Assembly: GCF_036711975.1 (NCBI RefSeq)
Contig: NC_091972.1
Span: 39,065,001-39,129,000, forward strand
Reading direction: 5' to 3'
DNA from: Onthophagus taurus
Taxonomy: Eukaryota > Arthropoda > Insecta > Coleoptera > Scarabaeidae
Length of the DNA: 64,000 nucleotides
A program made the translations under genes and the position numbers. Shown here piece by piece: positions 20,160 to 31,465 of the stretch (the stretch's first letter is position 1; every line of letters begins with the position of its first letter). The notes beneath the pieces were generated by a model. That model saw nothing but the letters and a program-made list of their open reading frames with translations. It ran no database searches and had not been told where the DNA came from.

Positions 20160-21660
20160 GACTGTACAAATAAATGTTCAGACCCCGCATTACTTTTAGT
20201 GCTTAGTGACTTCTTGGACTCTGGACAAACATATGAAGATACAGATGCAGATATTGTCAAAGAGTGGATGCTGGAAGGCAAAACGCATACAGCTTAGCTA
20301 ATTATTATGTGCGCTACTTAGATTGAACCTGTGAGCAGTTTTTTGAAGATGTCAGAAGAGGATTTGAACAAGACTATTGCAGAGTATTTTAACCAAGCTG
20401 GACATGAAAAAAGTTACACCGGTAATAACAAACAGGGCAGATATATGCAATCCAATTTTTGTCTTGATGGATTCGTCGCTAACGTCTATTTCGGATAAAG
20501 GCTATGATGATAAACGGCAACTGGTGAGTAGAGTTTCGGCAGCTCGAGATTAGTCTTTATGGTCTAGAAATAAAGATAAGTCCTTTCTTGGCAAGGTTCA
20601 CAGTGATAGAAATTCGGAAGAGCAACAGGTCGTACTAAAGTTATTAATTCCTATTGCCATTATCAGATAGGCATCGGATCTGAGATGTTAAGGATTTTTG
20701 AATGTAACTCTGTAGCTACTGCATTTGAATGATAAAGATACAATTCCGTATCTTCAATCTGTTTGTAAAGAGGTCTTGAATTTTGAGTTTTTTAAATAGT
20801 TTTCAACCGACATTCCGCTAAAAAGCAGTTCACGCGTATTTGCATTACTTTGGGTTCTCTATATCAGACATTGAGAAGCCGTGTGTGTCTAAGTTATTTT
20901 GTAATGCATGCAGAACAAAGCTGTAGAAGTGATCACTTGCTGAAAAAGTGTACTTTTTATTTTCATTGCCAATTCTATGGAGAGAACCAAAAAATCATGT
21001 AGATGTATGAACGTCGTCAGTATTAATGCAAGAAAACTAGTACAATACAAATATCATGATGTATATCACGAGTAGTGACCCATTACCGAGTGTGTCCAGA
21101 GTGCCCAGCAAGATATCTCCGTCAACCAGTGATAGTAGTAATTTCGTCATGGAAGGAAACTATTTAATAACGCAAAGTGAACTGAGTGATTGGTTCCGTG
21201 ATTTGAGCTTTTGGAAACAAAAGGCAGAACAGTTGCATGAATGGAAATATCTTTTCAGTGGAACACGAGTCACTGTATACAGGAAAAGAAATGAAACGCT
21301 TCAACAATTCTTCAAGCAAAAAGGAAACGTGTTTCTGCAATTACATCAAAGGCTTAATTGATGCCATGAATACGTAGTATGATGGAAAGGAATGGCGTTT
21401 GTTCATCGATGGTTCAAAATACATATATAGGCAGTTGTTGATGCAGTACAAAGGTGTCTGTGGGATAACCATGTAACTGAACATCATTATGTGAGAAAAA
21501 ATTGGCCAAGTCGTAATTGTTATAAGCCAGGAAAACAGAACGCCTCCTCTGTACCAAATGTAAAATCACAAGATTCCTGCCACCACTTCAACTCAAACTT
21601 GGCCTTATTAAGAACGTATCGTAATGGTGAAGGACCGACTTTTGAGTACTTAATGATTTA
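20160..21660 (+). pseudogene. Decayed member of a multi-copy invertebrate ORF family
   Basis: Fragments in changing plus frames: MSEEDLNKTIAEYF near 20350; YFGFSISDIEKPCVSKLF and WREPKNHVD at 20840-21010; 21056-21361 with YITSSDPLPSVSRVP, YLITQSELSDWFRDLSF, VTVYRKRNETLQQFFKQ; then HHYVRKNWPSRNCY and KPGKQNASSVPN near 21490-21550. From memory, this order occurs in a repeated ORF family of insects and cnidarians with no assigned function and a transposon-like distribution; that recollection is unverified. At least four breaks. Confidence 0.55.
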
Positions 21661-21664
21661 GTTT

Positions 21665-22155
21665 TTCTAAATTATCATACACTAAAATCAAATTAATATT
21701 TGTCGGATTTAATATTGGAAAGATAATGGCTGATGGAAACTTTAAAAAATGTTTAACGCCCGATGAAGGATTTTAAAGAAAATTGGAAACTCGCATGTCT
21801 CTCAAGATTAATTTCTTGCATTCCTATCTTGATTTTTTTAAGACGGCGAAAATCGAGGATTTTGAGATGATGACATGATAAGCGATTATTGTTGAACTCT
21901 AACACGTGGATCCTAAAGAATGACTTCATTTTTGATTTATCACATTTTTTATTCAATCTTATTAAAAAGATTATAATTAATTCATTAAATATTTCAAAAA
22001 CTAAAACCAATCTTAAAAAACGGGAGATTCGAATTCAGCGTTGCTAATTACCTCAGAAAGAACATTTGGTTGTTCAGGTCCAAAACCGTGTATACTTGTG
22101 TAATAAATAATAAATAAAGAAGTGAGGTTGTGGTGTATAAGTTAGACAACTTAAT
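21665..22155. other. No gene recognised
   Basis: Spacer between the decayed ORF family copy and the TIR element at 22159. A minus frame (21753-22010) has no identifiable domain. Confidence 0.35.
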
Positions 22156-22158
22156 ATA

Positions 22159-24695
22159 CATATCGTCGGTATACAAGAGAATGACGTGATCAAGTCCAAA
22201 ATTTTAGATTTTTAGGTTTCAATGCTCATGTACCGGAAATTCAATATTATTTTTCTGGAAAAAATGAACAAGTCCAAAAATGCCATAATAATGCTTATAA
22301 TTTCAAATTCCATAATGACCAAGTCCATTTTGTAAAAACCTGTACAGGAGAAAATGACTAAGTGGACTTAGTCATGTCTTAGTATGGACTTGGTCACTAT
22401 CTGCACGTATTACAATAATTTTGTTTTTCGGATATTTAGTTTTAAAAAATAATAAGCTAATGCAATAATACCTTATTTTAGTGGCAAAATGAGTTGTTAA
22501 AAAAAAAATTATTATAACAACGCACAAGAAATTATTAATGATCTTAGGGATGTTCCGGTAGAATTTGCTACTAATTCTAGTAATACAAGCCCTACGACTT
22601 TAATAATAAATGAACCACTAGTAAATCCTACGCAAGTTATAGAAAAACGCAGATGGGTAATAAAAAATCCTCAAGGAACAAAACGTGAGAAAAACAAGTT
22701 ATTAAAAAAATCGTGTTTAGCGTATATTAATACTAAAGGCAAACAAATGCCTGCAAAGTCCCCTACAAATGTACAGAAGTATTTCCTGCAGATCGTCGAC
22801 AAGATATCTGTAAACAGTATCACAGTCTATCCTATGACAGACAAAAGGACTTTATAATTAATACCGTTGCAACTTCTGAATGCCGAAGAAAACGAACGAG
22901 GGACTCTGGTAGACCTGCAAAAAATGTCTCTAAAATTTATACATTTGTTAAAAACGGAGAAAAGAAAAGAGTTTGTAAAAATTTTTACTTAAAAACCTTG
23001 TCGATAAGTCATGGAATAAATCATAAATCATAAATGGAATAAATCATTCAATTCAAGATCGACGAGGAAAAAGTTTCCCAGGAAATAAGACTAAACCTGT
23101 CATTTTGAATGAGGTGAAGAGACATATAGAATCATTTCCTGTGATGGAATCACAATATTGTAGACGTGGCACTACACGGAAGTATCTTGACTCTACCTTA
23201 TCCATTCTTAAAATGTATGAATTATACAAAGATTTACAGATCAGCAATCAAAAGGATTTTGTTTCTCCAATAACATATAGGAGGGTGTTTTGTACGCAGT
23301 ATAACTTATCTTTCTTCAAACCAAAGAAAGATCAATGTTTGCTGTGTGTTAAAGAAGCTAAATCTTTTTGAAAAATCAGAAGAATTTCTTTCTCACATAA
23401 AGCGAAGGGATGATGCTAATAGAGCAAAAGATTTAGATAAACAAAGAGCAATTCATGACAAAACTTTTGTATCAGTAAGTTTTGACTTACAGAGTGTCCT
23501 GCAAATTCCATGCTCCGATGTATCACCTCTTTACTACAGTCGAAAGCTATGTGCATACAATTTAGCAATTGATGAAGCAGCTCCACCAAATAAGGGATAT
23601 TGTTACCTTTGGTCCGAAGTTGATGGCCAACGAGGAAGTTGTGAAATAGGTACAGCTTTATTGAAGTGGTTTAAAACTTTACCTGATACTGTCAAAGAAG
23701 TGTCACTCTTTAGCGACACATGGGGCGGCCAAAACCGAAATAAATACATTGTGGCTCTTTTGTTGTTTGTAGTCAACCAGTTACCTATAGAGATTATTAC
23801 TCACAACTTTTTAGAAAAAGGTCACTCGCACATGGAGGCCGATTCGATGCATAGTGCAATTGAAAGTGTAAAAAAATACATTTCTGTATTTTGTCTTAAT
23901 GATTAGAAGACAATTATGACACTAGCAATCGATCCAAGAGAGGCAAAAATAAAACTTCTGGTGCCTACATTGTAGAGCAAATGACTTACCGTGACATTAT
24001 TGACTTGAAAGCACAATCCGGGATGAAGGGGGAGAAAAAATAGAATGGTTAAAGATCAAACAATTAAGGTACGAAAAAGAGAAAAAAAGTTTATAATGTT
24101 CCGATACAACTATGATGAAGAGTATAAAATGTTTAACATTAAAGGCAAAGCAAAAGGTAGGCCCAGTAATAATATTCCAAAAGAAACTGAGTTAAAGAAA
24201 TGTTATACTGAACCCTTGCCTATATCGATCAAGAAGAAAAACGATTTAATTCAACTTTGCCATAAGGGGGTAATTCCGATCGAATACCATGGTTGGTACT
24301 TTTACATGACAATTCCTTGAAAGACAAGTGTCCAGAACCCTCACACAATGAATATAGTGATGAAGACATATGAAGTTGAAACTAGTTACTACTACTTGTT
24401 TAATTATAGTCTTTTTTAAGTTTAAATACATATTCTAGAATCTGCATTGTTCATAGAAACCATTACAAACCTATGCAGTTGAAATGAGTTACTGGTTTAG
24501 TATTTGCTTAAATTAGTTATAGACTTTTTTAATTTAAAATACATATTCTAAAAACTATATTATTTATAAAAATCGTTATAAACTAATCTCACGTAAAATA
24601 ATTGATTTTATAATAAGAAGCAAAAATTAGAATACTAATAACTCAAAACCACTATCTGTGGACTTAGTTACTTTCTCTTGTATACCGACGATATG
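22159..24695 (+). mobile_element. 2.5-kb TIR transposon with AAGTCCA subterminal words
   Basis: The ends are perfect inverted copies for over 20 bp, starting CATATCGTCGGTATACAAGA at 22159 and closing with its complement at 24695. ATA flanks both sides (22156-22158 and 24696-24698), a possible 3-bp target duplication. The first 250 bp contain at least five AAGTCCA/TGGACTT words (22190-22400), including a palindromic ACTAAGTGGACTTAGT at about 22353; the right end has GTGGACTTAGTTAC. Such words may bind the transposase. The interior carries a plus-strand transposase-like pseudogene. Superfamily not identified. Confidence 0.8.
22505..24320 (+). pseudogene. Transposase-like protein (SDTxGGQNRN family), broken
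   Basis: Pieces in order: 22505-22855 (YNNAQEIINDLRD to YPMTDKRTL); 22840-22990 with RQKDFIINTVATSECRRKR and KKRVCKNFYLKTLSISHGI; 23105-23371 with HIESFPVMESQYCRR and RKYLDSTLSILKMYELYK; 23346-23906 with SFDLQSVLQIPCSDVSPLYY, GYCYLWSEVDGQRGSCEIGT and SLFSDTWGGQNRNKYI; 24045-24320 with PLPISIKKKNDLIQLC. Breaks lie near 22855, 23000, 23346-23370 and 23906. Acidic residues in SFDLQ and FSDTWGG could be catalytic, by analogy with DDE enzymes. Recognised from memory as a transposon-associated family; unverified. Confidence 0.65.
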
Positions 24696-24775
24696 ATAAG
24701 TTTAAAAATTAATTTTGGTAAAAAATATGTTTGTAATTTTTATTACAAAAATTACAACATTAAATAACAATAAAT

Positions 24776-26380
24776 CTAATGCATTTTTTGTTTCCCCGAA
24801 CTATTTCTCTTAAAACATTTTGATACAAAACAACAAACTTTCTTAAAAACATACAAAGTAACAAAAAGAATTACTAAACAAAACCCGAAAATATCCCAAT
24901 TATCTACTTGGTACCACTTCATATACCTCGCTGAAACCGAAAGATGATCCAAATGACCATTTTTCAAAACGTAATCAACCCAAATCAAAAATTTATCAAT
25001 CGGTTTTTGCGGTTGATTTTTATACAAATTTGACAACCTCATCATATTCTCCTTATATTCTGGATTCGATAAAACTTCGTTAACACCATCGAAAATAATA
25101 TCGGCAGTTAATTCGGAATATTTCAAAATTATCCCACTTTTTGTCGCTTTAAATTTAGCTGCTTTATTGTATTGATCCATAAATAAAGGAATACCAACAA
25201 CCGGGACGCCTCTAACGATAGTTTCTTGAGTACTAAGTCCACCACAATGAGTTATAAAAAGTTTTGTGTTTGGATGGGCTAAAATATCTCTTTGAGGGAG
25301 CCATCTTCTTAAATAAACATTTTTCGAAACTTTTAATTCATCTTCAAATTTCCATAAAATTGTTAATTTTAACCTAGAGAACGCTTCGATTAAGGCTGAT
25401 TTAACATCATCACTGTAATGATCGGCTTTAAAATTAGAACCCATCGAAACTAAAATCACTCCATTTTTAGAATCGTCCATAATTTTTTGGAGATCACCTT
25501 CGAGCTTTTTAGGTTCTTTTAAATGAACCCCGCCGATGGGGATTACATTAGGCGGGAAAGCTTTAGGATAATCCATTATTGGATCGTCGTTACTAAATAT
25601 TAAAGAAATACTTTTTTCGTATTCATCTAAATTGAGAATGTTTTTACCAAAAAATCTTTTCGATTCTTCAGTAACTTCTTCTAAATAATACCATTTACTT
25701 AAAAGATCTATTTTTTGATGAATGAAGCTATAAAATCTCTCAAAAAACGTCATTTTGTTTGTGTAAGGTAAATTATAATATGGTGAGTAAGATTCTATTC
25801 TTTGTCCGATTATATCGCTTATGTAAGGTTGCATTCCAAAAGCTGTGATTCCAATTACTGGTGGTTTTCCGAAATAATCGATTAGAGGAAAGAAACAGTG
25901 CGCGAAAGTAACATCGAATACTAAAAGATCAAAAAAATCTTTTGGGTAGTTTAAGATCTTTTTGTATTCGTCCGATTCAAAACAATATCTGCACATGAAT
26001 GGTGTGTATTTCCAAGGTGCAAGAACTGCTAATAAGGTTGAATCTTGAGATACCTCTTTTATAAAATTTCCATCCAAATATTCCAGAAGAAGATTTGCTA
26101 AAATAGAAAATTCAAAATTATAAATTAAATAAATAAATTATTGTTATATTTATTATAGAAAAAAAATAATACCATCCACATGATGTAAGGTATAATTTTT
26201 GTGCTTTATCGTTTCATGAAAATAAGAAAACATCGTTATGTTATAATTATTTTTTAATAAACCATCCACTAAAGCTTCGTTCCAAATATGATGACTAGGT
26301 GATACAACCATAGTTACGAATAAGATATTTGTGGACGACACAATTTGTGAAAATAAAATTAATAAGAAAATTTTTAACAT
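24776..26380 (-). CDS. UDP-glycosyltransferase UGT-B (2 exons)
   Basis: Exon 1 26380-26173 (208 bp) and exon 2 26097-24776, intron 75 bp, 1530 bp, 509 aa. Signal peptide, then SPSHHIWNEALVDGLL with the expected catalytic His30. Exon 2 runs without interruption through FDLLVFDVTFAHCFFPLID, GVILVSMGSNF, RRWLPQRDILAHPNT, the signature FITHCGGLSTQETIVRGVP..DQ, then WYQVDNWDIFGF with a membrane helix and basic tail. The three internal introns seen elsewhere in the cluster are all absent here. All key motifs are intact. Likely ER-membrane glucosyltransferase for small lipophilic substrates. A second first exon of the same type lies 7.3 kb upstream (33678-33885). Confidence 0.94.
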
Positions 26381-26399
26381 TTTAAAACTATTTCAAAAA

Positions 26400-26987
26400 A
26401 TCAAGTCTGTTTAACTAAAGACGACGTTATTTTACAACTGAAACAATGTTCTTTAATGTATTATCTTTATCAAAAAATATTATCTGCGATTAGTCTAAAT
26501 TTAATACTTTGTTATGAAGATAGGAGAAATTGTAAAATTCCGAAAAACTAAATTTTTCAATAAATTGGAGTCTACTGAATCATTGATGGTGTTAGAAATT
26601 TTAAAGGATTAAAAATCTTAGCAATAATTTCGCATCAAAAACTATAGCAGTCTCTCAATTATTGGAAAAGCTTCGAGCAGCTCCTACATACACTGACGAT
26701 CTCCTACATATAAGGCCTCATATTACTCAACAAAACTTATAACTACAGTAAAGTTGCACGTTTTTATATGAAGTCGAAAAATATAAAAACGTGCAACTAC
26801 CAAAATTTTTGTGAGACATTGCTCTACTCTGTAGAATCTGCTCCAACACCGTTGACCGAATGGAAGGTTCTTTAGTTAACTATCAGCTAGTATTAAATCA
26901 TCTAACTATTACCATTTGGGTACATCCAAGAATATCTGTGGAAATAACAAAGAAAGTATGCCTTCAAGAACAGGGTCTGCCTATATG
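26400..26987. other. UGT-B upstream region, no gene
   Basis: Holds the UGT-B 5' flank. The block GTTATTTTACAACTG at 26424 recurs upstream of the orphan exon 1 (33943), so it probably belongs to the duplicated promoter. No ORF of note. Confidence 0.5.
26753..26797. repeat. Perfect 17-bp-arm hairpin
   Basis: GTTGCACGTTTTTATAT, an 11-nt loop, then its exact complement. No flanking duplication found; could be the core of a tiny foldback element. Confidence 0.7.
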
Positions 26988-27140
26988 TATATGGTAAAGT
27001 AGTGACACTATTTTTGTGAAAATTTGTATACAGGATTTATCCGAGGAGCTCGTTTCAGCTAAAATATTTTCAGTTCGTTTTTTTAAATGGAATATCCAAT
27101 TTTTATTGAATTTTCGAGATCCCCACTAAATTTTAATATA
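26988..27140. repeat. Direct repeat flanking the Tc1 element, copy 1
   Basis: About 150 bp starting TATATGGTAAA and ending AAATTTTAATATA; includes ACAGGATTTATCCGAGGAGC. The second copy is at 28580-28725. The Tc1 element lies exactly at their junction. Confidence 0.85.
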
Positions 27141-28579
27141 CACTGTTGCAAATAATTCACGAGCACACCCTATATAATCTGAACGCGTGAAGATAAATCT
27201 ATAATATTTGCGGAGCACAAAGATTTACTGTAGACGAGTTTATTCAGGGAGTTTCAAGTTGTTCCGTCGCGGCATTGTTGACTGAGCCGCCCTTCCAAGT
27301 GGAACATTCCGTCGCTATGGAGACCGAAGTGGATGGAAAATACCGGTCGTTTTTAGTGTGGTGTGAGGGACCACATTGTTATCGTACTCTGTGCGCAATG
27401 GATGGACGATCGCGTTACTTAAGCGAGTTTGAGCGAGGAATGTTTGTGGGTATGCACATTGAGGGTGTATCGTTCTGTGAAATTGCGCGTCGTCTCGAGC
27501 GATCGTTATCGGCATTGCAACGAGCATGGCGAGAATGGTCTGAGGTAGGACATAGGTACCTTCAGCCGCGGCCGGGACGGCCCTGCGCGTCCCCAGCACA
27601 CGAGGATCGCGCTCTTGTGCTCAGCGCTTTAGCATCGTGTGTGTCCTCCTCAAGACAACTTGGAGCTGTTTTGCCACCGGCATGGGAAGGCGCACTCACT
27701 ACGCGAACTGTCCGGCGTACAGTTGGCGTAGTTTGGTAGATAGTGGACTGCGAGCGCGTCGTGCGATACAGCGGATTCCAGTAACACCCAAGCACCGCAG
27801 CATACGTCACGAGTGGGTCGACGCTAGGCATTAGTAGGTTGCCGAGTAGAGGGACATTTTGTTTTCCGACGAATCAAGATTCGAATTGAGCACCGGTGAT
27901 GCGCGAATTTTAGTTCGTCGGAGCCGTGGTGATCGTCTACTCGAGCAGTATGTGCAAGAACGCCCTATCCACCGACAACCGAGCATTATGGTATGGGGTG
28001 CGATTACATATGGTGGACGTACACGTCTGCTGCGTGTATAGCAGACCATGACGGGTCAACGATACGTAGATGAGGTGCTACGGTCCGTTGTGCTTCCCTA
28101 CGTTCGGCGGCTCCCACGCCTGCTATACATGCACGACAACGTACGACAGCACATCGGGCGTGTTGTACAGACCTTTGTGGAAGAGCACCATATACGAATG
28201 CTTCCATGGCTAGCTCGGTTTCCGCATCTGAATCCGATCGAACATGTTTGGGACATGACTGGTCGGAGACTTCTACGTTATCCGGCTTCCTTGGCTAACG
28301 TTGAGGAGCTATGGAGGTGAGTTGAGGCGGCATGGTTGGCCATCCCTCTCGCTACAATACAGCGACTTATAGACTCCATGCCACGTCGTGTAGCGATGGT
28401 ACGCGAAGCTCACGGGGGATACTCTCGCTATTGATGTTTCTCCTCCCAGCAGAGTTATGCCGCTCTCCATGTGAGAGTAAGTTACACTACTTTAGTACTA
28501 CTTCCATACCAAATTGTATTGCGCTAGACACACGCGTTCAGATTATACAGGGTGTGCTCGTGAATTATTTCCAACAGTG
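27141..28579 (+). mobile_element. GC-rich Tc1-like transposon with 50-bp TIRs
   Basis: The terminal inverted repeat CACTGTTGCAAATAATTCAC runs on through GAGCACACCCTATATAATCT to about 50 bp. The right end is its complement with a few mismatches. TA flanks both sides (27139-27140 and 28580-28581). The body is clearly richer in G+C than the surrounding AT-rich DNA, and its codons differ accordingly, which would fit a transferred element. Carries one broken transposase gene. Confidence 0.9.
27398..28434 (+). pseudogene. Tc1-like transposase, broken
   Basis: Starts MDGRSRYLSEFERGMFVGMH with a helix-turn-helix (SFCEIARRLERSLSALQRAW) and GRP-type hook (PRPGRPCASP). A frameshift near 27715 shifts to SLVDSGLRARRAIQRIPVTP, then stops at 27833-27850. 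The catalytic part reads LFSDESRFELSTGD (D1, about 27862), IMVWGAITYGG, YMHDNVRQHIGR (D2, about 28128) and HLNPIEHVWDMTGRRL (E, about 28240), ending EAHGGYSRY. A further in-frame TAG is at 28039. The DD34E residues are present, but the gene is dead. Confidence 0.9.
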
Positions 28580-28725
28580 TATATGGTAAACTAGTAACAC
28601 TATTTTTGTGAAAATTAGCATACAGGATTTATCCGAGGAGCTCGTTTCAGCTAAAAAGTTCGTTATTTTAAATGGAATGTCCAATTTTTATTAAATTTTC
28701 GAGATCCCCGCTAAATTTTAATATA
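28580..28725. repeat. Direct repeat flanking the Tc1 element, copy 2
   Basis: Same unit as 26988-27140, in the same orientation, with a few substitutions and a short deletion in the T-rich stretch. Confidence 0.85.
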
Positions 28726-28949
28726 ATTTGATATAAGTTATCATATCTCTAGATTCATCACAATAAACATAATTTTTTGATAAAACTAGACAAACACTAT
28801 CACTAGACCTAGAAACTTTCGGCTTAAGCCGTGAGTCTTTCGAAAAAATTTTTGACGTTTGAGATGCCATATTGCAACCTTCTTCAGAAACAAGTTCGAA
28901 GTGTCGAAAAAGATAATTAATAACTAATTACTGTCTAATTGACAACCAC

Positions 28950-30400
28950 GTTGTTTTTGTGAAATCCGGGTGAAGGTTTCGTTGAGTTCACTAGCATCTT
29001 TCATGTGCGGCTGACTTCCCAACCGTCTTCTCTATACATGTTATTCTCATGTTGACGAATCTCTTTCGCCTCTCTCGTCAATCTTTGGAAGTAATGTTCG
29101 TTTCTTGATAGTACTTTGGTTTTGTCAAACTCTATGGTGTGACCTCCTTTGTGGCAATGCTCTCTGACTGCAGATTGTTGGATTATACTCACTCTGACAT
29201 CCCTCTCGTGTTCCTTGATGGCATTCAACGACGGCAACGATTTTGGCCAAGGTAATATTTCCTGCAACTGCATGATAGCCGATAGACTCCCTCTCCCTTT
29301 AATGGGGTAAGTTTGTCTTTGGCTATTCTTTGGTTTTTTGTATTTTGCCGACCGTACTGTATCATACCACGATACCATTCTTCTTCAGACATCTCGCAAT
29401 TCGCTCCGTCACACATGAAACATAAGGAAGGCTCCTAAAACCATCCTTCTGCAGTACATCTTCTAGGAATCTTTCTTCTTTCCTCAGGTTTCCTTTAACA
29501 TATATGCTCTCTGCTCGCTGGAATAACGCTTGAATCACGGACCTATTCGTATGCGTCCATGCCCCACCTGTCTTTCTAGTGATCAACACATCCAAGAATG
29601 CCAACTGTTTTGCTGTTTCTATTTTTATGGTAAATTTTATTATGGGGTGCTATGAATTGAGGTGGTCTAGAAATTCCTGGAGTTGCTCCTTTCCATGTTG
29701 CCAAATCACGAAAGTGTCATGGACGTAACGGAGCCGTAGTTTCGGTTTCCAATGACTTTTCTTTACCGCTGCCTCTTCAAACATCTCCATTTAAAAATTG
29801 GCGATCACAGGTGATAGAGGTGATCCCATGGATGCCCCTTCGCATTGCTCGTAGAACTCTTCCTTCCAGCTAAAATATGTCGACGATAGGTAATACTCAT
29901 GGGATACACTTTGGCAAACCTCCCGGTCTAAGTTTCTGGCAAGACTATCCACGGCACCTTTGACTGGTACTCTGGTGAATAGAAATTCCACGTCGAAACT
30001 TATCGGGATATCCTGAGGTTCTAGCTTCATACTCCTGATTGATTCTACAAAATGTGTGGAATCTCTGACATATGACTCTATTTTACCTGTAAAAGGAGAC
30101 AGAATCTTTACAAGGTGTTTTGTTAGCTGATAGGTGGAAAATTTATGGCACTGACAATAGGGCATAGTAGAACCGCTGGGTTATGGATTTTAGGTAATCC
30201 ATATATCCTTGGGGGTACTGGGGCCTGTACGAATAAGCTTTTCTGTTGTTCTGCCGGATTTCCTGTGGCTTTTACCAGTTCTTTCATCTTCCTTACTACC
30301 TTAAAAAATTTGCGCCAAATTACCCTATCTCGAAAAGTCGAAAAGTTAATTTTTTTAAATGCCAACTTCACTCTTTTCCTTCACCAGCGTATTGTATGTT
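28950..30400 (-). pseudogene. Penelope-like retroelement (RT + GIY-YIG), degenerate
   Basis: Minus strand from 30371: APVPPRIYGLPKIHNPAVLL and CPIVSAINFP; then SFDVEFLFTRVPVKGAVDSL and CEGASMGSPLSPVIANF (to 29791); RLRYVHDTFVIWQHGKEQL near 29700 (catalytic YVDD changed to YVHD); LAFLDVLITRKTGG (29590); and KGRGSLSAI, with an overlapping frame giving GVYRLSCSCRKYYLGQNRC near 29270-29310, the GIY-YIG endonuclease box. RT followed by GIY-YIG identifies Penelope-like elements. Frameshifts near 29300-29420 and a stop near 29790. Terminal repeats not found. Confidence 0.85.
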
Positions 30401-30441
30401 AAAAAATAAGGAGACTTTGTGATTGATCCCTATATGATAAA

Positions 30442-31456
30442 TAGGGCTCGGATTTTATGCAAAATGCATCTTCTTTATTTTCTGGAATATTTTTTTCAAA
30501 ATTGATTTCTGGGCAAATTACATAAAAATAAGGCAGATGATACAATAAAAAATTGCATATTTTGCATATTTTTCCAATTTTTTTGATTGTTGCATAAATT
30601 GGCCTTTTACTTTTTAATTGGACTTTGATTTGTTCTTGTTGCTTAATTAAATAAATATAATGACTACGTGATTTTTAAATATGCGAACATACCTTTTAGT
30701 TTAAAGCACAATACAGGATATTTTTTGATTGCGGGTTGATTTCTTGTTTACAACGATTCACAGAAACATGCGGGAAATCCCTAGCGTTGTTGAGTTTAAG
30801 TTTAAGGAAATCCCCAACCATAGTTACTGTGGCTGTGTTCAGTGTGAGTGAACATTAATCTACCAATCTATAACAACAACGCCTAAAGTGATATCGTGTC
30901 TTGTGTCCCAGTGGATAAAAAGTTATCCCGAACTAAATTTAATTAATGAGGAATTATTTTGTATAACTTGTGCCAAAGTTGTAAGTATTTTTTTAAAATT
31001 GTCATAGCGTTTTAGCCAAAGATTTAAGTTAAAAATTAGAGTTTTCAGAGGAGTTGCCAATGGTTTGTTCCGAAATTGTATTTCTCATAGACTTTTAAAC
31101 TAGGAGTTAAAAAAAATGGAAAACTGTTAAATTAAAACTAAATAAAACTATATTAAATTTGATGTCCCATCTTCTTGAAATATGTTTTTACATATGTTTC
31201 TAGACAATGAAAAATACGAATCTGTTTTATAGGCTCAGAATTAAATTTTCATCTGTTAGTGTATCTATGGCAAACTTTTTTAATTATTCTTTTTTAAGAT
31301 AACGTGTGAGAGGAAAAAAATAAATAGAACAACATGTGAAAAGTGCAAAACATATACAAAAATGTGATAGAAAGGTATTTGCATATTTTTAATAAAAAGC
31401 TTGCATATTTATGCGCATATCTCCTATAATTTGACTGCATAAAAATCCGAGCTCTA
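30442..31456 (+). mobile_element. Non-autonomous hAT element with perfect 8-bp TSD
   Basis: ATGATAAA occurs immediately outside both ends (30434-30441 and 31457-31464). The ends are inverted: TAGGGCTCGGATTTTATGCA at 30442 and, read from the right, TAGAGCTCGGATTTTTATGC. The 8-bp TSD and the TAGGG-type end fit hAT. Near 30906-30980 the plus strand reads SQWIKSYPELNLINEELF followed by CITCAKV and a GTAAGT donor. This looks like the first exon of a BED/zinc-finger-type hAT gene, so the copy is probably an internal deletion derivative rather than an unrelated MITE. Confidence 0.88.
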
Positions 31457-31465
31457 ATGATAAAT

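Noticed and set aside
27315..28207. Long antisense ORFs across the Tc1 element
   Set aside because: They mirror the GC-rich transposase gene and have no domain of their own; the sense strand has the DDE motifs.
26988..28725. Flanking direct repeats read as LTRs of a retroelement
   Set aside because: The enclosed DNA is a complete Tc1 with its own inverted repeats and TA duplication; the repeats lack LTR ends, primer site and retroviral genes.
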